This document shows positions 1 through 6,263 of a stretch of 9,468 nucleotides of DNA, in pieces. The stretch spans positions 1 to 9,468 of the forward strand of contig CABVBB010000044.1 in assembly GCA_902496505.1 (NCBI GenBank), given 5' to 3'. The position numbers and the translations under genes were made by a program. The notes beneath the pieces were generated by a model. That model was not told the DNA's origin, did not search any database, and saw only the letters and a list, made by a program, of their open reading frames with translations. The stretch is from an uncultured Peptococcaceae bacterium. Its GTDB lineage: Bacteria > Bacillota > Peptococcia > Peptococcales > Peptococcaceae. Each line of letters begins with the position of its first letter. The first letter of the stretch is position 1.

Positions 1-56
1 TGAACTATCGCCGTATGCTATGACAAAACTAAATTTATAGGAACTAAGATGACTTT

Positions 57-85
57 TCATGATCTTACTGGGTAAAAGATCATGA
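57..85 (+). promoter_or_regulatory. Inverted repeat upstream of lysR-type gene, candidate LysR box
   Basis: Two perfect 10-base arms, TCATGATCTT (57-66) and AAGATCATGA (76-85), are separated by 9 bases. The dyad contains a T-N11-A core (T65, A77), the general form of LysR-family binding sites. It lies 36 bases before the start codon of the regulator, so autoregulation is the simplest reading. No T-run follows the right arm, so it is not an intrinsic terminator. Binding by this particular regulator is an inference. Confidence 0.45.
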
Positions 86-107
86 TCTCATAAAGGATCT
101 GCGAAAC

Positions 108-112
108 GGAGG
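108..112 (+). promoter_or_regulatory. Ribosome binding site fixing a TTG start
   Basis: A GGAGG motif sits 9 bases before the TTG at 122-124. This is the main reason to accept a TTG start for the regulator, and the resulting N-terminus begins just before the helix-turn-helix, as is usual for LysR proteins. Confidence 0.75.
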
Positions 113-121
113 CTGAAGAGA

Positions 122-1054
122 TTGCTCAAATTAGAAACGCTCAATTATCTCTATCGTGTATACCAATTCAATTCCATTCGCTTGGCAGCGGAGTCCATCC
201 CCGTAGCACCGTCCACGATCAGCTCCGCTCTGCATAAGCTGGAAAAAGAATGGGGCATCACACTTTTGGAGCGTACTTACCGCGGAATAGAGCTCACTGA
301 AGCTGCTCAAGCTATTGCTCTGGCCTCCAAAAACTTATTTATCGAGGCGGACAAGATCGAGAACCTGATCAAGATCGAACGCGCCAAATGTGATCACCTC
401 AATACCGCCGCTGGCCGCTTGACGCTGATCCTCTGCAAGGGCTGGTGGCATGGCAGCATGGAGGTCATCCTGCCATATTTACTCAGGCAAGGACTGGAGG
501 TCGACCTGCCTGATCATGCTTTAGATAATGCGCAGTATCTGCAGATGGTGGAAAATGACCCGATGACGGTCTTGATCAATTTCTTCATAGAGCCCGCTGA
601 CAAGCTCCTGAAAAATTATCCCCATGTCCGCTCGAGCAAGATCAGTTCCAGCAAGCCCTGCATCGTCTTGGCTGCTGATTCTGAACTGATCCCGCTGGAT
701 AAAAAGGATATCTCGCCAAAGGAAGCCGTCAAGCTGCCGTTTTTACGCTTCACAGAAGGCTATGACCAAGCCTTTCCTATCTTTGATCTGCTGCGGGAAT
801 ATGGAGAGCTCAATATTGTGGAGAATATCTCCAGCATTCAGGCTCTGACCGCTATGCTGGCCTGCAATAAAGGCGTCAGTGTTGGAGCCCGAAGCAATAT
901 CAATCCTCTTACCAACGCCAAAAATCAAACCGAATCGCTCCGCTTCGTCCCGCTGCGCACGGACACCCAGTTTTCTCTGATCCTCTGCTCTCATGAAGAT
1001 CTGCCTGAAGGATATCTGACGATCCTTCAAGCAATGCTCCGAGAATTTGTTTAG
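122..1054 (+). CDS. LysR-family transcriptional regulator
   Basis: Predicted DNA-binding transcription factor of 310 residues, the usual length for LysR proteins (about 290-330). Residues 4-60 form the winged helix-turn-helix. The segment around residues 21-40 (LAAESIPVAPSTISSALHKL) matches the LysR recognition helix region, followed by the wing with LLERTYRGIELTEA at 48-61. The rest is the expected two-lobed, small-molecule-binding effector domain, less conserved and not informative about the ligand. The TTG start is supported by GGAGG at 108-112. The gene stands alone, with an inverted repeat just upstream and a strong terminator just downstream. It is co-directional with the five-gene row that begins 217 bases later. 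By the family's habit it may control that row in response to its substrate or a metabolite, but this is inferred from position only. No convincing promoter was seen in the 121 bases before it. Confidence 0.93.
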   Translation: MLKLETLNYLYRVYQFNSIRLAAESIPVAPSTISSALHKLEKEWGITLLERTYRGIELTEAAQAIALASKNLFIEADKIENLIKIERAKCDHLNTAAGRLTLILCKGWWHGSMEVILPYLLRQGLEVDLPDHALDNAQYLQMVENDPMTVLINFFIEPADKLLKNYPHVRSSKISSSKPCIVLAADSELIPLDKKDISPKEAVKLPFLRFTEGYDQAFPIFDLLREYGELNIVENISSIQALTAMLACNKGVSVGARSNINPLTNAKNQTESLRFVPLRTDTQFSLILCSHEDLPEGYLTILQAMLREFV

Positions 1055-1064
1055 CGCTTTACCT

Positions 1065-1107
1065 AAAAAAGGCTGTGCCATTTGATAAATGGGCGCAGCC
1101 TTTTTTA
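1065..1107 (+). terminator. Rho-independent terminator after the LysR-type gene
   Basis: The arm GGCTGTGCC (1071-1079) pairs with GGCGCAGCC (1092-1100), with one G-U pair. An A-run (1065-1070) and a T-run (1101-1106) flank the stem and extend it. It starts 11 bases after the stop codon. The symmetrical A/T flanks mean it could also act on the other strand. Confidence 0.88.
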
Positions 1108-1154
1108 AGTTTGTCAAAAATGAGTTTACTCTTTATAAGTTTACATAAGCCTGT

Positions 1155-1183
1155 TTGATTAAATATATTTATAATTATATACT
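1155..1183 (+). promoter_or_regulatory. Sigma-A type promoter of the phosphodiesterase gene row
   Basis: A -35 box TTGATT (1155-1160) and a -10 box TATACT (1178-1183) are separated by exactly 17 bases in an AT-rich stretch. Transcription would start near 1190, giving a leader of about 80 bases that contains both palindromes described next. A second TATAAT at 1170-1175 has no suitable -35 partner. Confidence 0.6.
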
Positions 1184-1199
1184 GGGATCAGCAAGAAAA

Positions 1200-1213
1200 C
1201 ATTCCCCGGAATG
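1200..1213. repeat. Short inverted repeat in the leader of the phosphodiesterase gene
   Basis: CATTCC and GGAATG flank two central C bases. It lies about 10 bases after the predicted transcription start and 8 bases before the larger palindrome, so it may be part of the same control region. Too short to judge on its own. Confidence 0.35.
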
Positions 1214-1221
1214 ATCGCTCT

Positions 1222-1239
1222 TCACTTTGGCCAAAGTGA
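1222..1239. promoter_or_regulatory. Perfect 18-bp palindrome, candidate operator or leader hairpin
   Basis: TCACTTTGGCCAAAGTGA is its own reverse complement over all 18 bases. It lies between the predicted promoter and the start codon, about 32 bases after the likely transcription start. That is a roadblock position for a dimeric repressor. In RNA it could fold as a 6-bp stem with a GGCC loop, and weaker flanking complementarity (GCT/AGC) could lengthen it. No T-run follows, so it is not a terminator by itself. The binding protein is unknown. Confidence 0.5.
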
Positions 1240-1258
1240 GCATTTACCAAATAGATAT

Positions 1259-1263
1259 GGAGG
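1259..1263 (+). promoter_or_regulatory. Ribosome binding site deciding the phosphodiesterase start
   Basis: GGAGG lies 8 bases before the ATG at 1272. The frame is also open from a TTG at 1227, but that TTG sits inside the 18-bp palindrome and has no ribosome binding site, so ATG 1272 is preferred. Confidence 0.8.
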
Positions 1264-1271
1264 AATCAACA

Positions 1272-3386
1272 ATGGGATTAAAACGCGCAATGGTGATCGG
1301 TTTGGACTCTGCTGACCCCGTACAGGTCAGACGGCTGATAGATGAGGGCAAGATGCCCAATCTGAAAAAACTTCTGGATAACGGCGTAGCCAATGACAAT
1401 TTGGCCATGATCGGTGCACTGCCCAGCGTCACCCCGCCTAACTGGTGCTCTATCGCCACCGGCTGCTGGCCCCGCACCCACGGCGTCACCTGCTACAACA
1501 ACCAGACCTTAGGACAAAGTCTGCGTTTGGAAGAAGTCAACTGGACCAGTGAAAACGTAACAGCAGATTTTATCTGGGAAGCGTTTTCCAAAGAAAAAAA
1601 GCGGAGCATCGTACTCAGCTACTGTGAAGCTTGGCCGCCCCGCATCAAAAATGACGAATATGGCGTCTTCATCGATGGTTCCGGCGTGGTGCCTTTCCTG
1701 CGCTGTTCCATCGATTACCAAAAGGTCGTGACCATGGAGGAGGGCGAATTTCCTATGGAATTCATCCCCCACGCTGTCAAAAGCGACAATAAAGACTGCA
1801 TCATCATGGGCGATCAATATGAAGAAATGAAAAAAAGCTCTATCGCTGCTAATGAAAACGCTTCGATCCCCTGGGCTATGCCAGAAGGCGTCCTCTCTTA
1901 TCCCTCCGGCGTAGAGGATCTGGACGATCATAGCTGCACCGAAGATCACGAAGAATCCTACCGTCCCAGCAAAGCGGACAAGATCCGCACCCCGCTCAAA
2001 ACCCCCACCAACTGGAGCTTTGCTCTGCCAGAGGGGGCCAAGGAAGCGACGGTCATCCTGGCCAGCAGCACAGTGCGCCGCTTCGCTATCATCAGCGCTG
2101 CGGACGGTGTGCATTACGATACAGTGACCATCTATAAAAACAAACGTACCGAAAAACCTCTGGGTCAAGTGACCGGCATCGGCAATTGGTCCGAATTCAT
2201 CTACGACTATTACATCAAAAACGATGAGGAACGGCAGGTCGCCTACAAGATCAATCTGTGCGACATGGCTGAGGATGGCAGCAGTGCTGTCGTTTATTTC
2301 TCCCACGTGACGGATATGAGCAATTTGGATTATTTTTACCCGCAGATGATGGGCAAAGAGCTGTATGAAGCGGTAGGGCCTCTGCTGCAATTTGCTTCTG
2401 TCGATATCCGCGGTGACCATAAGGAAAATGACAAGCTGGTGCTGGACACCTACGCCAAGGAAGGCTGTCAATGGTTTGCCAAGGCCAGTCACTGGCTGTT
2501 CAACAAATATCCCGACTGGCAGCTGTTTTATGTGCATATCCATTCTATCGACAACTTCCAGCATTGGTTCGTCAATAATACCGTTCCCGGCCGCTGTGCT
2601 GACCATCAGTATTACCGCGATCTGATCGATGAAGTCTACACCGCCAACGACGCCTTTATCGGCGAGATGATGCAGTATCTGGACGGTGATACGACTATGT
2701 TCGTCGTCTCTGACCACGGCTGTATGCCGCACAGCGCTGGCGACGAGTACCCAGGCATCGGCACCATCGGCGGCATCTCTACCAAGGTGATGAGCGATCT
2801 GGGGTATACCGTAACTAAGCGTGGTGAGAACGGCAAGCTGGATGTAGATTGGTCCAAGACCCGTGCAGTAGCCAAACGTTCCTCCCACGTCTATATCAAC
2901 CTCAAGGGCCGCGATCCGGAAGGCATCGTTGAGCCAGAGGACTATGATCAGCTGGTGCTGGATATCATCAGCGACCTGTACAACTACCGCAATGCTGACG
3001 GCAAGCGAGTCATCGCCCATTGCTTCACCCGCGATGAGATGGAATATCTCGGCATGGGCGGCATCCACTGCGGCGATATCTTCTTCCAATTGGTGCCGAC
3101 CTTCAACAACGAGCATGCCAATGTCTTTTCTACCGTCCATCACGAAGGCTGGTCCATGCAGAACCTCTGCATCATGGGCGGCGCTGGACTGAAACAGGGC
3201 GCCAAGATCGACCGCCCCGTGCGGATCACAGACATCGTGCCCACCATCTGCCAGCTTACCGATACAAAGGCGCCTGGCAATGTCGAAGGCGGCGTGATCT
3301 ACCAAGCTTTGGCTGATTTCGACGAGACCGCTTATGACCGCGGCGATGAATGGGCACTGCCCAGCGGCAGACGCCTGATCAAATAG
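1272..3386 (+). CDS. Alkaline-phosphatase-superfamily phosphodiesterase/phosphatase, large form
   Basis: Predicted two-metal (probably zinc) hydrolase of the type I phosphodiesterase/nucleotide pyrophosphatase branch, 704 residues from ATG 1272. All expected active-site residues are visible: Asp12 in VIGLDSADP; the likely nucleophile Thr54 in PSVTPPNW, followed by ATGCWPRTHGV; Asp427 and His431 in SIDNFQHW; Asp481-His482 in VVSDHGC; and His623/His624 in TVHHEGW. A threonine nucleophile and no CxPSR motif argue against a sulfatase. No signal peptide is seen, so it probably acts in the cytoplasm. The nucleophile and second Asp are about 370 residues apart, much more than in compact family members. 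Residues about 210-340 look like an inserted, strand-rich domain with an acidic lead-in. It is the first gene of the row with the ABC ATPase, transporter and SDR. Its substrate cannot be told from sequence; an organic phosphodiester, phosphomonoester or phosphonate is possible. Confidence 0.88.
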   Translation: MGLKRAMVIGLDSADPVQVRRLIDEGKMPNLKKLLDNGVANDNLAMIGALPSVTPPNWCSIATGCWPRTHGVTCYNNQTLGQSLRLEEVNWTSENVTADFIWEAFSKEKKRSIVLSYCEAWPPRIKNDEYGVFIDGSGVVPFLRCSIDYQKVVTMEEGEFPMEFIPHAVKSDNKDCIIMGDQYEEMKKSSIAANENASIPWAMPEGVLSYPSGVEDLDDHSCTEDHEESYRPSKADKIRTPLKTPTNWSFALPEGAKEATVILASSTVRRFAIISAADGVHYDTVTIYKNKRTEKPLGQVTGIGNWSEFIYDYYIKNDEERQVAYKINLCDMAEDGSSAVVYFSHVTDMSNLDYFYPQMMGKELYEAVGPLLQFASVDIRGDHKENDKLVLDTYAKEGCQWFAKASHWLFNKYPDWQLFYVHIHSIDNFQHWFVNNTVPGRCADHQYYRDLIDEVYTANDAFIGEMMQYLDGDTTMFVVSDHGCMPHSAGDEYPGIGTIGGISTKVMSDLGYTVTKRGENGKLDVDWSKTRAVAKRSSHVYINLKGRDPEGIVEPEDYDQLVLDIISDLYNYRNADGKRVIAHCFTRDEMEYLGMGGIHCGDIFFQLVPTFNNEHANVFSTVHHEGWSMQNLCIMGGAGLKQGAKIDRPVRITDIVPTICQLTDTKAPGNVEGGVIYQALADFDETAYDRGDEWALPSGRRLIK

Positions 3387-3397
3387 ATCGATGACCT

Positions 3398-3428
3398 TTT
3401 TCCCGCCGGCTGACAGCTGGCGGGAAAA
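3398..3428 (+). other. Intergenic stem-loop between phosphodiesterase and ABC ATPase genes
   Basis: TTTTCCCGCC (3398-3407) pairs perfectly with GGCGGGAAAA (3419-3428), and the loop holds a further GCT/AGC pairing. On the plus strand it is followed by TAAATAAATTT, not by a clean T-run, so termination would be weak. It may instead protect or partly attenuate the message, changing the ratio of the first gene to the later ones. On the minus strand it would also end in a short T-run. Confidence 0.5.
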
Positions 3429-3443
3429 TAAATAAATTTCGCA

Positions 3444-3450
3444 AAGGGAG
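3444..3450 (+). promoter_or_regulatory. Ribosome binding site deciding the ABC ATPase start
   Basis: AAGGGAG ends 8 bases before the ATG at 3459 but only 2 bases before the in-frame ATG at 3453. Spacing therefore favours 3459, which shortens the protein by two residues. Confidence 0.65.
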
Positions 3451-3458
3451 CGATGGGC

Positions 3459-4283
3459 ATGAACATCATTGAAACAAAAGCCCTGGCCCATAAGCAGGGC
3501 AGTAAATACCTCCTGCGCGATATCAACTGGACCGTAAAGGAAGGCGAGCACTGGATCGTTTTTGGCGCCAATGGCTGCGGCAAGACCACCTTGTTGAGCA
3601 CCATTTCAGGCTACCGCAGCCATAGTCATGGCGAGATCTATCTCTTTGGCCAGCGGCTGACTCCAGAAAACGCCATTACCCTAAGACGGCAGATCGGCTT
3701 TGTCAGCTCGTCTTATTTCAATCGCTGCTTCCATCAGGAAAGCGGACTGGATATCGTGCTCAGCGCCAAATTCGGCGGTTTTGGGCGCCGATATGATCTG
3801 ACTGACGCGGATGTGCACAAGGCCCGCAGGCTTTTGGACGCCTTAGGCGTAGCGGCCAAAGCAGATTATCCCTACAGTATGCTTTCCCAAGGCCAGCAGC
3901 AGCGGATCCTCTTGGCCCGCGCCCTCTTGGCACCGCCCAGACTGCTGCTTTTGGATGAACCCTTGAACGGCCTGGATGTCATCGCCCGAGATTTCTTTTT
4001 GAACACCTTGCAGGAGATGGCTGCCCAAACATCTGTGACCATCGTCTATGTCACGCACCATACTGAGGAATTTTTGCCCTTTTACCAAAAAGCCCTTTTG
4101 CTCAAAAACGGCGCCGTTTACGCGCAGGGCGATATGACAGAGATGTTTTCCGCCGCAAACTTGAGCGGTTTCTTCGGCCGTCCGACCCGTTCGGGCTGCC
4201 AGCAAGGCAAATGGCATATGACCATCGGCGGCGATCTGTACCTCACCCCAGACATCTGGCTCAAAAACAACGAAAGCTGGTGA
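3459..4283 (+). CDS. ABC-type ATPase without a permease, YlmA/ModF-like
   Basis: Predicted ATP-binding subunit of the ABC superfamily, 274 residues with one nucleotide-binding domain. Visible motifs are Walker A GANGCGKT at residues 36-43, signature LSQGQ at 142-146 (the usual second Gly is Gln), Walker B LLLLDEP with Asp166 and Glu167, D-loop NGLD just after it, and the switch His200 in VTHHTEEF. The GEHWIVFG lead into Walker A and VSSS after the first strand pair resemble stand-alone ATPases of the YlmA/ModF/PhrA type rather than classical importer subunits. No membrane domain is present and no partner permease gene occurs in the window. The next gene is a zinc-ribbon protein 4 bases downstream, suggesting a functional pair. 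It may power a permease encoded elsewhere or work as a soluble ATPase. Substrate and role are unknown. Confidence 0.9.
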   Translation: MNIIETKALAHKQGSKYLLRDINWTVKEGEHWIVFGANGCGKTTLLSTISGYRSHSHGEIYLFGQRLTPENAITLRRQIGFVSSSYFNRCFHQESGLDIVLSAKFGGFGRRYDLTDADVHKARRLLDALGVAAKADYPYSMLSQGQQQRILLARALLAPPRLLLLDEPLNGLDVIARDFFLNTLQEMAAQTSVTIVYVTHHTEEFLPFYQKALLLKNGAVYAQGDMTEMFSAANLSGFFGRPTRSGCQQGKWHMTIGGDLYLTPDIWLKNNESW

Positions 4284-4287
4284 AAAT

Positions 4288-4671
4288 ATGAGCAAACAGA
4301 CCAAAGACGATCAAGCCCTTTTGCAGGCACGCAGCCAGCGCTGCGTCTGCAAGCACTGCGGCGGGCAGTTGACCACCAGCTTGGTGATCTATGATATTTA
4401 CGGCGGCGTGGGCGTGGAATTATACTGCCCCCACTGTGAAAAAAACGACTATGGTATCGAACCCGAGCTCTATGCGCTGGCACAGTATTTTGTGGAGAAT
4501 TTCCAATTCAACTATTTTTTAGATATGGAAGAAAACGATTTAAACGAGCAGCTCAATATTGCCAAAGTGGCGGATATCATGAGCTGGCTCTTAAAAACAC
4601 TGGGACTTTTGGATCAAAACGGTCTCAAAAGCGCCCTTCCGCAATATGATCGCTACCAAGACCTGCACTGA
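4288..4671 (+). CDS. Small zinc-ribbon protein of unknown function
   Basis: A 127-residue soluble protein that I do not recognise as a named family. Two CxxC pairs, Cys21/Cys24 (in CKHCGG) and Cys47/Cys50 (in CPHCEK), with 22 residues between them form a typical zinc ribbon; Cys19 is an extra nearby cysteine. The following part (about residues 57-105) is acidic and aromatic, with probable helices, and has no signal or membrane segment. The start codon lies 4 bases after the ABC ATPase stop. The only Shine-Dalgarno-like bases (GGTGA) overlap that stop, so translation is probably coupled to the ATPase gene. The tight link suggests that the two proteins act together, perhaps with this one as a metal- or nucleic-acid-binding partner. 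That role is a guess from context. Confidence 0.75.
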   Translation: MSKQTKDDQALLQARSQRCVCKHCGGQLTTSLVIYDIYGGVGVELYCPHCEKNDYGIEPELYALAQYFVENFQFNYFLDMEENDLNEQLNIAKVADIMSWLLKTLGLLDQNGLKSALPQYDRYQDLH

Positions 4672-4721
4672 GCAAAGCTTTGGCCGCCCGTAGACTGCTC
4701 TAGGGGCAGCCGCGCCTTTGC
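4672..4721 (+). other. Structured intergenic segment before the transporter gene
   Basis: GCAAAG (4672-4677) can pair with CTTTGC (4716-4721), enclosing a smaller hairpin CTGCTC/GGGCAG (4695-4700 with 4704-4709, one G-U pair) and GC-rich sequence. No T-run follows, so it is not a standard terminator, and no convincing promoter was found between it and the ATG at 4764. It may act as a processing or stability element inside the operon. Confidence 0.3.
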
Positions 4722-4763
4722 CCGCTATCATTCTATCCAAAACCCTATTAGGAGGGATCTTTC

Positions 4764-6245
4764 ATGGCAACAGCAAGCGGCACCCGCAATATGAAAGTCT
4801 ATATCCACGCCTGCATCATCGTCGGCATCATGATCCTCGCCCACTTCATCCCTGCTCCTGCACCGATCACACCCTTAGGGGTACAGATCATCGGTATCTT
4901 CATCGGCATGATCTGGGGCTGGTGTACCTGTGGTATGCTCTGGCCCAGCATCATCGGCATCGTCATGCTGGGCATGACCGACTATGCCGCCTCACCAGAA
5001 GCATCCTTTGGTATGATGCTGACGCACAATACTGTCATCTCCATGTTCGTCGCCTTCATCGTGCTGGCTTATGTCAATAACAGCGGCCTGATGAATGTCA
5101 TCGCCCAATGGCTGGTCACCCGCAAATTTGCCGCGGGCAAACCCTGGCTTTTTATGACCTTTTTCTTCACCATGCTGATGCTCATCGCTGGTGTTTTCAA
5201 TGGCGTTATCTTGATCATCATTGCTTTCAACTTCATCCTGCCCGTGCTCAAAGATATGGGCTATACCAAAGACGATCTGCTGCCCACCTATATGCTCCTA
5301 GGCATCGCGCTCTTTGCCGGCATGGGCACCGTCTGGCCGCCGTTTCTGCCTAATTCCCTATTTACCCGCGGCATCTTGGCCACAGCCTTAGGCGGCGTGC
5401 CCTTAACCTCTTTCCAATATTTTGTCAGCATCGATATCCCCTTGTTTGCCTGCTTTGCACTCTATCTGCTCATGGGTAAATTTGTCGCCCGTGTCGACAC
5501 CAAAAAATTCGTCGCCGGCACCGAAGTACTCTTAGCCAAAGCTGACGCTGAAGAAAAACAGCCGCTGACTGCTGAACAAAAAGGCGCGGCTATCCTTTTG
5601 ACCATCTTTATCCTCAGCCTGGCTATCCCCGCTATCCTGCCGACTGCTTGGGCACCCATTGCTCTGCTCAAACGCTTCGGCTTGGTCGGCATCTCCCTCT
5701 CCTTGACAGTCGTTCTTTTGGTCCTGCAGTCCAAAGACGGCAAGCCTCTGGCTGATTTTGCCCACCTCGTCACCACCGGTGTTGACTGGAACATGTTCTT
5801 TCTCACCGGCGGCATCATGATCATTGCCGCTGCCCTGACCTCAGAAGGTACAGGCATCGCCACTGCTATGGCCATGTATCTGGTGCCTATCGTCTCCAAA
5901 GTCTCCATCGTTGCTTTTGTAGCCATCGTCATCGTTGCGCTGTGCATCTTCAGCCAATTCTCGATGAATATGGTCCTGCAAATGGTCTTTGCGCCTATTT
6001 TAGCGCCTATCCTTTTGGCCAGCGGCTACAACCCGCTGATCGCCGTCATGGCCGTCTATTTCGGCACCCAGCTGGCCTTCCTCGCTCCCTCTGGCAGTAT
6101 GATGGCCGCTATGGTCTTTGCCAAGGTCGATTGGGTCAAGCCCAGCCATATCTATAAGATCTGCGTTCCCTGGATCATCGTCAGCATGGCAGCCTTTATC
6201 GCGATGAGTCTGCTGCTGCCTGATCTGATCTATCAACCCCTGTAA
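4764..6245 (+). CDS. DASS/SLC13-like (ion transporter superfamily) anion permease
   Basis: Predicted secondary transporter of 493 residues in the inner membrane, probably a sodium- or proton-coupled carrier of organic anions such as di- or tricarboxylates. About 11-12 hydrophobic segments span the protein, with a hydrophilic, charged loop near residues 235-270 dividing two similar halves as in this superfamily. AGGAGG at 4750-4755 lies 8 bases before the ATG. At the positions where DASS proteins carry their two SNT signatures, the first half here reads VFNGV (Asn146) and the second half SMNMV (Asn402). The asparagines are kept but the flanking Ser/Thr are lost, so ion or substrate binding may differ from typical dicarboxylate carriers. 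FLPNS (Asn197) and the C-terminal LAPSGSMMA are other conserved-looking spots. The SDR gene follows after 18 bases, and a homologous transporter lies at the right edge of the window. Substrate is not determinable. Confidence 0.85.
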   Translation: MATASGTRNMKVYIHACIIVGIMILAHFIPAPAPITPLGVQIIGIFIGMIWGWCTCGMLWPSIIGIVMLGMTDYAASPEASFGMMLTHNTVISMFVAFIVLAYVNNSGLMNVIAQWLVTRKFAAGKPWLFMTFFFTMLMLIAGVFNGVILIIIAFNFILPVLKDMGYTKDDLLPTYMLLGIALFAGMGTVWPPFLPNSLFTRGILATALGGVPLTSFQYFVSIDIPLFACFALYLLMGKFVARVDTKKFVAGTEVLLAKADAEEKQPLTAEQKGAAILLTIFILSLAIPAILPTAWAPIALLKRFGLVGISLSLTVVLLVLQSKDGKPLADFAHLVTTGVDWNMFFLTGGIMIIAAALTSEGTGIATAMAMYLVPIVSKVSIVAFVAIVIVALCIFSQFSMNMVLQMVFAPILAPILLASGYNPLIAVMAVYFGTQLAFLAPSGSMMAAMVFAKVDWVKPSHIYKICVPWIIVSMAAFIAMSLLLPDLIYQPL

Positions 6246-6263
6246 GCCCAAAGGAGGATCATC

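Noticed and set aside
1227..1271. TTG at 1227 as the start of the phosphodiesterase
   Set aside because: It lies inside the 18-bp palindrome with no ribosome binding site, while ATG 1272 has GGAGG at ideal spacing and begins right before the first conserved strand.
1594..1601. A-rich runs in the phosphodiesterase gene as possible programmed frameshift sites
   Set aside because: The reading frame continues intact with conserved motifs after them, and no downstream stimulatory structure or useful alternative frame was seen.
1509..3551. A 680-codon open frame on the minus strand opposite the phosphodiesterase gene
   Set aside because: It lies antisense to a gene with complete active-site motifs and has no recognisable domain. 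Long antisense frames are expected opposite GC-rich codons.
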